A stretch of 64,000 nt of DNA, from NCBI GenBank assembly GCA_026874595.1, contig CM049313.1, positions 27,650,008-27,714,007 of the forward strand, given 5' to 3'. The position numbers were made by a program, and so were the translations under genes. Origin of the DNA: Sipunculus nudus (lineage: Eukaryota; Annelida; Sipuncula; Golfingiida; Sipunculidae). How positions within the stretch are numbered: the first letter of the stretch is position 1; the number at the start of each line of letters is the position of its first letter. The notes below the pieces were generated by a model that worked only from the letters and a program-made list of their open reading frames with translations, had not been told where the DNA came from and ran no database searches. Below, piece after piece: positions 1 through 12,493 of the stretch.

Positions 1-1376
1 TACAGGCGGCTCCCTTTTAGTTGTGAGTGCTGTCTGAGCTTTAAGACACAGGCACACTGTACAATTAAGCGGCTCTATTTTAGTTGTGAGTGCTGTACTA
101 GCTTTAAGACACAGGCACAATGTTCAGGCGGCTCCATTTTAATTGTGCGTGCTGTCTCAGCTTTAGGACAGAGGCACACTGTACAGACGCCTCCATTTTA
201 GTTGTGAGTGCTGTCTGAGCTTTAGGACACAGGCACACTGTTCAGGCGGCTCCATTTTAGTTGTGAGTGCTGTCTCAGCTTTAGGACAGAGGCACACTGT
301 ACAGACGCCCCCATTTTAGTTGTGAGTGCTGTCTGAGCTTTAAGACACAGGCAAACTGTTTAGGCGGCTCCATGTTAGTTGTGAGTGCTGTCTGAGCTTT
401 AAGACACAGGCACACTGTACAATTAAGCGGCTCCATTTTAGTTGTGAGTGCTTTCTGAGCTTTTAGACACAGGCACACTGTACAGGCGGCTCCATTTTAG
501 TTGTGAGTGCTGTCTGAGCTTTAAGACACAGGCACACTGTACAATTAAGCGGCTCCATTTTAGTTGTGAGTGCTGTCTGAGCTTTAAGACACAGGCACAC
601 TGTACAGACGGCTCCATTTTAGTTGTGAGTGCTGTCTGAGCTTTAAGACACAGGCACACTGTTCAGGCGGCTCCATTTTAGTTGTGAGTGCTGTCTGAGC
701 TTTAAGACACAGGCACACTGTACAGACGGCTCCATTTTAGTTGTGAGTGCTGTCTGAGCTTTAGGACACAGGCACACTGTTCAGGCGGCTCCATTTTAAT
801 TGTGCGTGCTGTCTCAGCTTTAGGACAGAGGCACACCGTACAGACGCCTCCATTTTAGTTGTGAGTGCTGTCTGAGCTTTAGGACACAGGCACACTGTTC
901 AGGCGGCTCCATTTTAGTTGTGAGTGCTGTCTCAGCTTTAGGACAGAGGCACACTGTACAGACGCCTACATTTTAGTTGTGAGTGCTGTCTGAGCTTTAA
1001 GACACAGGCACACTGTTTAGGCGGCTCCATGTTAGTTGTGAGTGCTGTCTGAGCTTTAAGACACAGGCACACTGTACAGACGGCTCCATTTTAGTTGTGA
1101 GTGCTGTCTGAGCTTTAAGACACAGGCACACTGTTCAGGCGGCTCCATTTTAGTTGTGAGTGCTGTCTGAGCTTTTAGACACAGGTACAATATTCAGGCG
1201 GCTCCATTTTAATTGTGAGTGCTGTCTGAGCTTTAAGACACAGGCACACTGTACAGACGGCTCCATTTTAATTGTGAGTGCTGTCTGAGCTTTAAGACAC
1301 AGGCACAATGTTCAGGCGGCTCCATTTTAGTTGTGAGTGCTGTCTGAGCTTTTAGACACAGGCACACTTTACAGGC

Positions 1377-1591
1377 GCCCTTGGACTTGGTGGTCTGTTC
1401 GGTCACATTTAGCCTCTTCATTTCAGTCTGTCAGGTCAAGAAAAGCTATGTCAGGCCGTGTCCTATATAATAACAAAAACACATTTGTAAACGGTGTACA
1501 AGGTGCATTATATGGGTTTTATTCTCATTTTACTTACCGGTACTTACCTTTTGCAGGGAGAACGTACGTATGACTGCTTGGTTTGTACGTA
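1377..1591. repeat. Non-satellite block in satellite, copy 1
   Basis: A 215-bp unique block interrupts the 59-bp units. It carries CCTATATAATAAC, GGTGTACAAGGTGC and, near its right end, TTACTTACCGGTACTTACC followed by TTTTGCAGGGAG. On the minus strand this reads as two nested 5' splice-site consensus sequences (AAAG|GTAAGT and CGGTAAGTAAA), with TTATTATATAG some 80 bases further on. It could be a captured gene or transposon fragment. I recognise no protein in it. Confidence 0.85.
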
Positions 1592-2618
1592 ACAGGCACA
1601 GTGTACAGGCGGCTCCATTTTAATTGTGACTGGTGTCTGAGCTTTAAGACACAGGCAAACTGTACAGGCGGCTCCATTTTAGTTGTGTAACGCTGTCTGA
1701 GCTTTAAGACACAGGCACACTGTACAGGCGGCTCCATTTTAGTTGTGAGTGCTGTCTGAGCTTTAAGACACAGGCACATGGTACAATTAAGCGGCTCCAT
1801 TTTAGTTGTGAGTGCTGTCTGAGCTTTAAGACACAGGCACACTGTACAGACGGCTCCATTTTAGTTGTGAGTGCTGTCTGAGCTTTAAGACACAGGCACA
1901 CTGTTCAGGCGGCTCCATTTTAGTTGTGAGTGCTGTCTGAGCTTTAAGACACAGGCACACTGTACAGACGGCTCCATTTTAGTTGTGAGTGCTGTCTGAG
2001 CTTTAGGACACAGGCACACTGTTCAGGCGGCTCCATTTTAATTGTGCGTGCTGTCTCAGCTTTAGGACAGAGGCACACTGTACAGACGCCTCCATTTTAG
2101 TTGTGAGTGCTGTCTGAGCTTTAGGACACAGGCACACTGTTCAGGCGGCTCCATTTTAGTTGTGAGTGCTGTCTCAGCTTTAGGACAGAGGCACACTGTA
2201 CAGACGCCTCCATTTTAGTTGTGAGTGCTGTCTGAGCTTTAAGACACAGGCACACTGTTTAGGCGGCTCCATGTTAGTTGTGAGTGCTGTCTGAGCTTTA
2301 AGACACAGGCACACTGTACAGACGGCTCCATTTTAGTTGTGAGTGCTGTCTGAGCATTAAGACACAGGCACACTGTTCAGGCGGCTCCATTTTAGTTGTG
2401 AGTGCTGTCTGAGCTTTTAGACACAGGTACAATATTCAGGCGGCTCCATTTTAATTGTGAGTGCTGTCTGAGCTTTAAGACACAGGCACACTGTACAGAC
2501 GGCTCCATTTTAATTGTGAGTGCTGTCTGAGCTTTAAGACACAGGCACAATGTTCAGGCGGTTCCATTTTAGTTGTGAGTGCTGTCTGAGCTTTTAGACA
2601 CAGGCACACTTTACAGGC

Positions 2619-2833
2619 GCCCTTGGACTTGGTGGTCTGTTCGGTCACTTTTAGCCTCTTCATTTCAGTCTGTCAGGTCAAGAAAAGCTATGTCAGGCCG
2701 TGTCCTATATAATAACAAAAACACATTTGTAAACGGTGTACAAGGTGCATTATATGGGTTTTATTCTCATTTTACTTACCGGTACTTACCTTTTGCAGGG
2801 AGAACGTACGTATGACTGCTTGGTTTGTACGTA
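2619..2833. repeat. Non-satellite block in satellite, copy 2
   Basis: Near-identical to the block at 1377 and exactly 1242 bases downstream of it. 1242 is about 21 satellite units, so block and flanks were duplicated together. The left flank matches that of copy 1. The right flank (variant units with CCGTACAAACGCC) matches that of copy 4. Confidence 0.85.
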
Positions 2834-4623
2834 ACAGGCACAGTGTACAGGCGGCTCCATTTTAATTGTGACTGGTGTCTGAGCTTTAAGACACAGGCAA
2901 ACTGTACAGGCGGCTCCATTTTAGTTGTGTAACGCTGTCTGAGCTTTAAGACACAGGCACACCGTACAAACGCCTCCATTTTAGTTGTGAGTGCTGTCTG
3001 AGCTTTAAGACACAGGCACACTGTACAGACGGCTCCATTTTAGTTGTGAGTGCTGTCTGAGCTTTAAGACACAGGCACACTGTACAGACGGCTCCATTTT
3101 AGTTGTGAGTGCTGTCTGAGCTTTAAGACACAGGCACACTGTACAGACGGCTCCATTTTAGTTGTGAGTGCTGTCTGAGCTTTAAGACACAGGCACACTG
3201 TACAGACGGCTCCATTTTAGTTGTGAGTGCTGTCTGAGCTTTAAGACACAGGCACACTGTACAGACGGCTCCATTTCAGTTGTGACTGGTGTCTGAGCTT
3301 TAAGACACAGGCAAACTGTACAGGCGGCTCCATTTTAGTTGTGAGTGCTGTCTGAGCTTTAGGACACAGGCACACTGTTCAGGCGGCTCCATTTTAGTTG
3401 TGAGTGCTGTCTCAGCTTTAGGACAGAGGCACACGGTACAGACGCCTCCATTTTAGTTGTGAGTGCTGTCTGAGCTTTAAGACACAGGCACACTGTTTAG
3501 GCGGCTCCATGTTAGTTGTGAGTGCTGTCTGAGCTTTAAGACACAGGCACACTGTACAGACGGCTCCATTTTAGTTGTGAGTGCTGTCTGAGCTTTAAGA
3601 CACAGGCACACTGTACAGACGGCTCCATTTTAGTTGTGAGTGCTGTCTGAGCTTTAAGACACAGGCACACTGTTCAGGCGGCTCCATTTTAGTTGTGAGT
3701 GCTGTCTGAGCTTTTAGACACAGGTACAATATTCAGGCGGCTCCATTTTAATTGTGAGTGCTGTCTGAGCTTTAAGACACAGGCACACTGTACAGACGGC
3801 TCCATTTTAGTTGTGAGTGCTGTCTGAGCTTTAAGACACAGGCACACTGTACAGGCGGCTCCATTTTAGTTGTGAGTGCTGTCTGAGCTTTAAGATACAG
3901 GCACACTGTTCAGGCGGCTCCATTTTAGTTGTGAGTGCTGTCTGAGCTTTAAGACACAGGCACACTGTACAGACGGCTCCATTTTAGTTGTGAGTGCTGT
4001 CTGAGCTTTAGGACACAGGCACACTGTTCAGGCGGCTCCATTTTAATTGTGCGTGCTGTCTCAGCTTTAGGACAGAGGCACACTGTACAGACGCCTCCAT
4101 TTTAGTTGTGAGTGCTGTCTGAGCTTTAGGACACAGGCACACTGTTCAGGCGGCTCCATTTTAGTTGTGAGTGCTGTCTCAGCTTTAGGACAGAGGCACA
4201 CTGTACAGACGCCTCCATTTTAGTTGTGAGTGCTGTCTGAGCTTTAAGACACAGGCACACTGTTTAGGCGGCTCCATGTTAGTTGTGAGTGCTGTCTGAG
4301 CTTTAAGACACAGGCACACTGTACAGACGGCTCCATTTTAGTTGTGAGTGCTGTCTGAGCATTAAGACACAGGTACACTGTTCAGGCGGCTCCATTTTAG
4401 TTGTGAGTGCTGTCTGAGCTTTTAGACACAGGTACAATATTCAGGCGGCTCCATTTTAATTGTGAGATCTGTCTGAGCTTTAAGACACAGGCACACTGTA
4501 CAGACGGCTCCATTTTAATTGTGAGTGCTGTCTGAGCTTTAAGACACAGGCACAATGTTCAGGCGGCTCCATTTTAGTTGTGAGTGCTGTCTGAGCTTTT
4601 AGACACAGGCACATTTTACAGGC

Positions 4624-4838
4624 GCCCTTGGACTTGGTGGTCTGTTCGGTCACATTTAGCCTCTTCATTTCAGTCTGTCAGGTCAAGAAAAGCTATGTCA
4701 GGCCGTGTCCTATATAATAACAAAAACACATTTGTAAACGGTGTACAAGGTGCATTATATGGGTTTTATTCTCATTTTACTTACCGGTACTTACCTTTTG
4801 CAGGGAGAACGTACGTATGACTGCTTGGTTTGTACGTA
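4624..4838. repeat. Non-satellite block in satellite, copy 3
   Basis: Third near-identical copy, 2005 bases after copy 2. Its right flank (GCACATGGTACAATTAAGC unit) matches copy 1. The satellite just before it has lost one base (GCACATTTTACAGG against GCACACTTTACAGG). Confidence 0.85.
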
Positions 4839-7642
4839 ACAGGCACAGTGTACAGGCGGCTCCATTTTAATTGTGACTGGTGTCTGAGCTTTAAGACACA
4901 GGCAAACTGTACAGGCGGCTCCATTTTAGTTGTGTAACGCTGTCTGAGCTTTAAGACACAGGCACACTGTACAGGCGGCTCCATTTTAGTTGTGAGTGCT
5001 GTCTGAGCTTTAAGACACAGGCACATGGTACAATTAAGCGGCTCCATTTTAGTTGTGAGTGCTGTCTGAGCTTTAAGACACAGGCACACTGTACAGACGG
5101 CTCCATTTTAGTTGTGAGTGCTGTCTGAGCTTTAAGACACAGGCACACTGTTCAGGCGGCTCCATTTTAGTTGTGAGTGCTGTCTGAGCTTTAAGACACA
5201 GGCACACTGTACAGACGGCTCCATTTTAGTTGTGAGTGCTGTCTGAGCTTTAGGACACAGGCACACTGTTCAGGCGGCTCCATTTTAATTGTGCGTGCTG
5301 TCTGAGCATTAAGACACAGGCACACTGTTCAGGCGGCTCCATTTTAGTTGTGAGTGCTGTCTGAGCTTTTAGACACAGGTACAATATTCAGGCGGCTCCA
5401 TTTTAGTTGTGAGTGCTGTCTGAGCTTTTAGACACAGGTACAATATTCAGGCGGCTCCATTTTAATTGTGAGTGCTGTCTGAGCTTTAAGACACAGGCAC
5501 ACTGTACAGACGGCTCCATTTTAATTGTGAGTGCTGTCTGAGCTTTAAGACACAGGCACAATGTTCAGGCGGCTCCATTTTAGTTGTGAGTGCTGTCTGA
5601 GCTTTTAGACACAGGCACACTTTACAGGCGGCTCCATTTTAGTTGTGAGTGCTGTCTGAGCTTTAAGACACAGGCAAACTGTACAGGCGGCTCCATTTTA
5701 GTTGTGAGTGCTGTCTGAGCTTTAAGACACGGGCAAACGGTACAGGCGGCTCCATTTTAATTGTGAGTGCTGTCTGAGCTTTAAGACACAGGCACAATGT
5801 ACAGGCGGCTCCATTTTAATTGTGCGTGCTGTCTCAGCTTTAGGACAGAGGCACACTGTACAGACGGCTCCATTTTAGTTGTGAGTGCTGTCTGAGCTTT
5901 TAGACACAGGCACACTGTACAGGCGGCTCCATTTTAGTTGTGAGTGATGTCTGAGCTTTAGGACACAGGCACACTGTACAGACGGCTCCATTTTAGTTGT
6001 GAGTGCTGTCTGAGCTTTAAGACACAGGCACACTGTACAGACGGCTCCATTTTAGTTGTGAGTGCTGTCTGAGCTTTTAGACACAGGCACACTGTACAGG
6101 CGGCTTCATTTTAGTTATAAGTGCTGTCTGAGCTTTAAGACACAGGCACACTGTACAGACGGCTCCATTTTAGTTGTGAGGGCTGTCTGAGCTTTAAGAC
6201 ACAGGCACACTGTACAGGCGGCTCCATTTTAGTTGTGAGTGCTGTCTGAGCTTTAAGACACGGGCAAACGGTACAGGCGGCTCCATTTTATTTGTGCGTG
6301 CTGTCTCAGCTTTAGGACAGAGGCACACTGTACAGACGCCTCCATTTTAGTTGTGAGTGCTGTCTGAGCTTTAAGACACAGGCACAATGTTCAGGCGGCT
6401 CCATTTTAATTGTGCGTGCTGTCTCAGCTTTAGGACAGAGGCACACTGTACAGACGCCTCCATTTTAGTTGTGAGTGCTGTCTGAGCTTTAGGACACAGG
6501 CACACTGTTCAGGCGGCTCCATTTTAGTTGTGAGTGCTGTCTCAGCTTTAGGACAGAGGCACACTGTACAGACGCCCCCATTTTAGTTGTGAGTGCTGTC
6601 TGAGCTTTAAGACACAGGCAAACTGTTTAGGCGGCTCCATGTTAGTTGTGAGTGCTGTCTGAGCTTTAAGACACAGGCACATTGTACAATTAAGCGGCTC
6701 CATTTTAGTTGTGAGTGCTTTCTGAGCTTTTAGACACAGGCACACTGTACAGGCGGCTCCATTTTAGTTGTGAGTGCTGTCTGAGCTTTAAGACACAGGC
6801 ACACTGTACAATTAAGCGGCTCCATTTTAGTTGTGAGTGCTGTCTGAGCTTTAAGACACAGGCACACTGTACAGACGGCTCCATTTTAGTTGTGAGTGCT
6901 GTCTGAGCTTTAAGACACAGGCACACTGTTCAGGCGGCTCCATTTTAGTTGTGAGTGCTGTCTGAGCTTTAAGACACAGGCACACTGTACAGACGGCTCC
7001 ATTTTAGTTGTGAGTGCTGTCTGAGCTTTAGGACACAGGCACACTGTTCAGGCGGCTCCATTTTAATTGTGCGTGCTGTCTCAGCTTTAGGACAGAGGCA
7101 CACTGTACAGACGCCTCCATTTTAGTTGTGAGTGCTGTCTGAGCTTTAGGACACAGGCACACTGTTCAGGCGGCTCCATTTTAGTTGTGAGTGCTGTCTC
7201 AGCTTTAGGACAGAGGCACACTGTACAGACGCCTCCATTTTAGTTGTGAGTGCTGTCTGAGCTTTAAGACACAGGCACACTGTTTAGGCGGCTCCATGTT
7301 AGTTGTGAGTGCTGTCTGAGCTTTAAGACACAGGCACACTGTACAGACGGCTCCATTTTAGTTGTGAGTGCTGTCTGAGCTTTAAGACACAGGCACACTG
7401 TTCAGGCGGCTCCATTTTCGTTGTGAGTGCTGTCTGAGCTTTTAGACACAGGTACAATATTCAGGCGGCTCCATTTTAATTGTGAGTGCTGTCTGAGCTT
7501 TAAGACACAGGCACACTGTACAGACGGCTCCATTTTAATTGTGAGTGCTGTCTGAGCTTTAAGACACAGGCACAATGTTCAGGCGGCTCCATTTAGTTGT
7601 GAGTGCTGTCTGAGCTTTTAGACACAGGCACACTTTACAGGC

Positions 7643-7857
7643 GCCCTTGGACTTGGTGGTCTGTTCGGTCACATTTAGCCTCTTCATTTCAGTCTGTCAG
7701 GTCAATAAAAGCTATGTCAGGCCGTGTCCTATATAATAACAAAAACACATTTGTAAACGGTGTACAAGGTGCATTATATGGGTTTTATTCTCATTTTACT
7801 TACCGGTACTTACCTTTTGCAGGGAGAACGTACGTATGACTGCTTGGTTTGTACGTA
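7643..7857. repeat. Non-satellite block in satellite, copy 4
   Basis: Fourth copy, 3019 bases after copy 3. It differs by a single G-to-T change (GTCAATAAAAGC against GTCAAGAAAAGC). The left flank follows copy 1 and the right flank follows copy 2, as expected after unequal exchange through the block. Confidence 0.85.
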
Positions 7858-9871
7858 ACAGGCACAGTGTACAGGCGGCTCCATTTTAATTGTGACTGGT
7901 GTCTGAGCTTTAAGACACAGGCAAACTGTACAGGCGGCTCCATTTTAGTTGTGCAACGCTGTCTGAGCTTTAAGACACAGGCACACCGTACAAACGCCTC
8001 CATTTTAGTTGTGAGTGCTGTCTGAGCTTTAAGACACAGGCACACTGTACAGACGGCTCCATTTTAGTTGTGAGTGCTGTCTGAGCTTTAAGACACAGGC
8101 ACACTGTACAGACGGCTCCATTTTAGTTGTGAGTGCTGTCTGAGCTTTAAGACACAGGCACACTGTACAGACGGCTCCATTTTAGTTGTGAGTGCTGTCT
8201 GAGCTTTAAGACACAGGCACACTGTACAGACGGCTCCATTTTAGTTGTGAGTGCTGTCTGAGCTTTAAGACACAGGCACACTGTACAGACGGCTCCATTT
8301 TAGTTGTGACTGGTGTCTGAGCTTTAAGACACAGGCAAACTGTACAGGCGGCTCCATTTTAGTTGTGAGTGCTGTCTGAGCTTTAGGACACAGGCACACT
8401 GTTCAGGCGGCTCCATTTTAGTTGTGAGTGCTGTCTCAGCTTTAGGACAGAGGCACACTGTACAGACGCCTCCATTTTAGTTGTGAGTGCTGTCTGAGCT
8501 TTAAGACACAGGCACACTGTTTAGGCGGCTCCATGTTAGTTGTGAGTGCTGTCTGAGCTTTAAGACACAGGCACACTGTACAGACGGCTCCATTTTAGTT
8601 GTGAGTGCTGTCTGAGCTTTAAGACACAGGCACACTGTACAGACGGCTCCATTTTAGTTGTGAGTGCTGTCTGAGCTTTAAGACACAGGCACACTGTTCA
8701 GGCGGCTCCATTTTAGTTGTGAGTGCTGTCTGAGCTTTTAGACACAGGTACAATATTCAGGCGGCTCTTTTTTAATTGTGAGTGCTGTCTGAGCTTTAAG
8801 ACACAGGCACACTGTACAGACGGCTCCATTTTAATTGTGAGTGCTGTCTGAGCTTTAAGACACAGGCACAATGTTCAGGCGGCTCCATTTTAGTTGTGAG
8901 TGCTGTCTGAGCTTTTAGACACAGGCACACTTTACAGGCGGCTCCATTTTAGTTGTGAGTGCTGTCTGAGCTTTAAGACACAGGCAAACTGTACAGGCGG
9001 CTCCATTTTAGTTGTGAGTGCTGTCTGAGCTTTAAGACACGGGCAAACGGTACAGGCGGCTCCATTTTAATTATGAGTGCTGTCTGAGCTTTAAGACACA
9101 GGCACAATGTACAGGCGGCTCCATTTTAATTGTGCGTGCTGTCTCAGCTTTAGGACAGAGGCACACTGTACAGACGGCTCCATTTTAGTTGTGAGTGCTG
9201 TCTGAGCTTTTAGACACAGGCACACTGTACAGGCGGCTCCATTTTAGTTGTGAGTGATGTCTGAGCTTTAGGACACAGGCACACTGTACAGACGGCTCCA
9301 TTTTAGTTGTGAGTGCTGTCTGAGCTTTAAGACACAGGCACACTGTACAGACGGCTCCATTTTAGTTGTGAGTGCTGTCTGAGCTTTAAGACACAGGCAC
9401 ACTGTACAGGCGGCTCCATTTTAGTTATAAGTGCTGTCTGAGCTTTAAGACACAGGCACACTGTACAGACGGCTCCATTTTAGTTGTGAGGGCTGTCTGA
9501 GCTTTAAGACACAGGCACACTGTACAGGCGGCTCCATTTTAGTTGTGAGTGCTGTCTGAGCTTTAAGACACGGGCAAACGGTACAGGCGGCTCCATTTTA
9601 ATTGTGAGTGCTGTCTCAGCTTTAGGACAGAGGCATACTGTACAGACGGCTCCATTTTAGTTGTGAGTGCTGTCTGAGCTTTTAGACACAGGCACAGTGT
9701 ACAGACGGCTCCATTTTAGGATCCCTTGTGCTTATGAACCCTGTTTGAATAATTGCTTTCGTACTCATTCGGTGATTAAGAACATTTTCAATACATACTG
9801 AATCAGAAGTTTTGGTGTAAGTCCCGTGCCCCTCACTGCCGAGGACTATTAAAGCTGTTATTTAGTTCGCA

Positions 9872-10028
9872 GTCATCGCTGTTATTATTAAATAGGATAT
9901 CATGGGGTAAAAGTCACCGCTGTAATTATTAATGAGGATATCATGGGGTTAAAGGTCACCGCTGTTATTATTAATGAGGACATCATGCATGGGGCAAGGT
10001 TACAGCTGTAATTATTAATGAGGACACC
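9872..10028. repeat. Short tandem repeat, about 42-bp units, 4 copies
   Basis: Four diverged units of the form GTCACCGCTGTTATTATTAA followed by TGAGGATATCATGGGG lie shortly after the end of the satellite. No coding potential. Confidence 0.8.
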
Positions 10029-12374
10029 AATAACAGACAACCTGGCTCCGTTTGTTAAGTAATACACGTGACCTTAATCATATAAGAATACAGCGATAAC
10101 ATGCTGAAGTTGACCTAATGAACCAAACATGGCCGGTGACCTTTTTAACCTAATAATAGACAAGGCAATCCATACATTATTTTATGAAGTCCCTTGGTAA
10201 TTATCCCTTGTAGAATTCAATGAGTAGAGGAACTTTTCGTATTTTTCATAATTTATAAGAAAATTTGCATATTTTGAATAATTATGAGACATTCAAATTT
10301 TTTCCCGACATTGCAAATCAATATTTGCTGGAGGTTTACCTTCAAATTCGACATGTTACCTGTGGCATCCGGCTTTTAGTGTGAGCGCAAAATTCAAGCC
10401 CCCATAAGCGGTTTCAAGAAACTGGGAGAAATAAACCGCCCAGGTTTTATTACGGGCACGGAAAAACGATACGAAAGTACTCTGAGGACTCGTCCAGGCG
10501 AGAATCTATCTGCGGAGAGAGTTTGGTGTATTAGAACAACGATCGTTTGGAACCACACCCAAATCCTCAAATTATGGTAGGATTAATTCTCAGGTATCTT
10601 TAAGGAGGCCAGTCTTAAACACCGTAACATTATCTGGTTGAAACATTAAGACTCCCAAAATTACTAGAAGTATTTCATAATGACCAAATGGCCAAAGCAT
10701 GTGAGCTGTAGGTGTGGCCGTTGTCCGTGGTCTCTCAGTGTATGAAATCGTGAACATAAGAACCAGGAAGCCCACATTTCATATACTCACATACCCTGAT
10801 AGATCCTCTATGGAAAAAAAACAAACAAAAATTAGGTCACCATAACATATATTCTCTAAGTTATGGAGCGAATCTATCGTCTAATTGTTACCACAGTTTA
10901 TCAAGTATGTAAAAGATAAAGAATTAATCGAACGGAAGGTAGCAGAAAAAGAAAGAGAAGAACATAAATATGTGGGGAAAATGGTGGAAAATACTCTCCA
11001 TTTTAAATACCAGATGTTAAATCTGTGAATTGTCGTTGGAAGTGTCTTCGTGTTAAATGACTTTGTATACAATTCTATTATTTTGTATTGAACCATATTT
11101 AGTTCACTTTGAGCTCGATTTATTGATGGGATGTCGATGTTGAAAGAGAATAAAATATATGAAATATCAAAAAACATTCTGAGGTATCCCAAAGAGAGAG
11201 AGAGAAAAGAAAAGTTACCAAAGTTCAGTTCAATTCAAAATCGAAAGATCTAGGGGGTTTAAACTTCACATGCTGACAGGTCCTTATAGTTAGTCATTGG
11301 AGACCACAAAGTAGGTTACAGTGACCTATATTCTCTGAGTTATGGAACGAAAACTTCAATTGGCATCCGTTTGTGTGTTAACAGTTCACAAATTGTAAAC
11401 GTAAGACCCAGGAAATTTACATTTCCCCTGCTAAATGGTCTAGAAAGGTCCTCTGTGGAAACCATTACGTTGGTTCACAGGGAAATATATACTATATACT
11501 GTTAATGAGCGAAAAAACGTTTGATCACCTCAAAAGCTAGGACCTCCGATTAGTAAAAATTCATACAAAAGACCAGAATTCTCAGAAACAGGTGGATGGA
11601 TTCCCATGAAACCCAGAAAGCTAATTTTTCTTGGAAAAAAATAACAGGGGTAAAGTTGGCAGGTTTCATACCTTGTGGTTGTAAGTAGGTTGACTGGATA
11701 AGTTATAGATTAATATAGATTGAAATTAAAAATAATGTGTTTTGTTGGGACTAGATGGTTTATTTAGGCGTGAAACCCCTCAAAGCAAAGATAAACGAGT
11801 TCAATTTGTGATAACCTGATAGAAAGGCCGGTGTGGGCCTTAGCCAAATTTGACTCTAATTATCGCCCAGGCAAATCGTTGACATTGTGTCAAGAGCATG
11901 TGCCCTGATAAATCCTTCATAAAACGCTTGTACGGTTGCCATTGTCTATAATATGTTGAAAAATATATTCTCAGTATTCTCAGAAGGTATTTTTCCTTAT
12001 TTTCATTATAGATGGATCTAAAAGGGAGACAATCCTCTCTTAGGAAAAAGAGCAGGGTTATTTTTCAGATTGGTCAGTGATGTTAATGATTGCACTGTAT
12101 TTACTGCAACAGCCAGGAAAATCATATTTTTTTTTCATTTAACACCAATCAAAACATACAGTAGACATATTAAATCTTAGTGATTTCTTCATCATCATTC
12201 TTATTACATGTTACTTAATTACCACTGCACACAAACATGTGTAAACATTTCATCATATTTTAGTTATATTTCATGAAAGTCGTACAGTCATTACTGTATT
12301 TAAATCAGCTGTATTATATTAAAATGGTATTGTATTTAAATTGCTGTTGTTGTATTTGAGTGAAATGTTCTCAC
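10029..12374. other. Unassigned sequence left of exon 4
   Basis: AT-rich sequence, probably intron of the minus-strand glycosyltransferase gene or sequence beyond it. Weak internal similarity exists between about 10740-10820 and 11380-11460 (AGAACCAGGAAGCCCACATT against AGACCCAGGAAATTTACATT, each followed by a TCCTCTRTGGAAA stretch), so part is an old duplicated repeat. One possible exon (10360-10505) is listed separately. Nothing else is recognised. Confidence 0.6.
10360..10505 (-). CDS. Weak candidate exon, unrecognised
   Basis: On the minus strand an open stretch of 48 codons lies between a possible acceptor (CTCTCTCCGCAGATAG) and a possible donor (CCACAG|GTAAC). It begins ILAWTSPQSTF and contains NKTWAVYFSQFLETAYGGL. 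It is open in a frame that could follow exon 4 (phase 0), but I see no similarity to the chondroitin synthase family. The more usual acceptor AG, four bases earlier, would meet a stop. This is a speculative entry. Confidence 0.15.
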
Positions 12375-12493
12375 TGAAACAGACTTGCCGCATGCGGCAC
12401 TGAAGTGTCGGCTGATACACCCGATAATCCCGTCCTCCTCGTATTCCTGGTGATCCGAGCCTGTCAAGCATGTCCATGGGTCTTTACATAAAG
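12375..12493 (-). CDS. Exon 4 of the glycosyltransferase gene
   Basis: 119 nt. Acceptor TTATCTTATACAG at 12494, donor TCA|GTGAGA at 12374. The first two bases complete the codon begun by the last base of exon 3, and 39 codons follow, ending in phase 0. The translation contains CKDPWTC, then HQEYEEDGIIGCISRHF and AACGKSV. This fits the part of chondroitin synthases where an acidic residue, a GRC-like motif and a further cysteine follow the catalytic loop. The expected R of GRC is I here (IIGC). No longer open frame competes with it. Confidence 0.68.

Larger units (their letters stand above)
1..9718. repeat. 59-bp satellite array with higher-order structure
   Basis: About 150 head-to-tail copies of a 59-bp unit (core GGCTCCATTTTAGTTGTGAG followed by TGCTGTCTGAGCTTTAAGAC and then ACAGGCACACTG). 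The phase slips one base per 60-base line, which gives the 59-bp period. Some units are 63 bp because GTACAGAC is replaced by GTACAATTAAGC. Variant units (CTCAGCTTTAGGACAGAGGC, CATGTTAGTTG, ACGGGCAAACGG) recur in the same order at larger distances, so the array is a mosaic of higher-order blocks: 281-1591 recurs at 6548-7857 (offset about 6266), and 2776-3021 recurs at 7800-8045 (offset 5024). The array starts before the window and ends abruptly at about 9718. 59 is not a multiple of 3, so the 60-100 codon open frames on both strands are by-products. Confidence 0.97.

Noticed and set aside
1337-1573. 78-codon plus-strand frame over the 215-bp insert, open in all four copies
   Set aside because: The copies are recent duplicates, so shared openness is not evidence of selection, and half of the frame is satellite.
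281-9600. Many 60-100 codon frames on both strands of the satellite (CLCLKAQTALTTKMEP-type peptides)
   Set aside because: They follow the 59-bp repeat phase, exist in several frames at once and change frame with each unit. No start context or conservation beyond the DNA repeat.
1-9718. CRISPR array
   Set aside because: Head-to-tail satellite without distinct spacers, in a eukaryotic context.
10590-11192. Minus-strand frames as further exons of the glycosyltransferase
   Set aside because: No matching splice signals or phase, and part of this sequence is repeated at 11380, so it is an old repeat.
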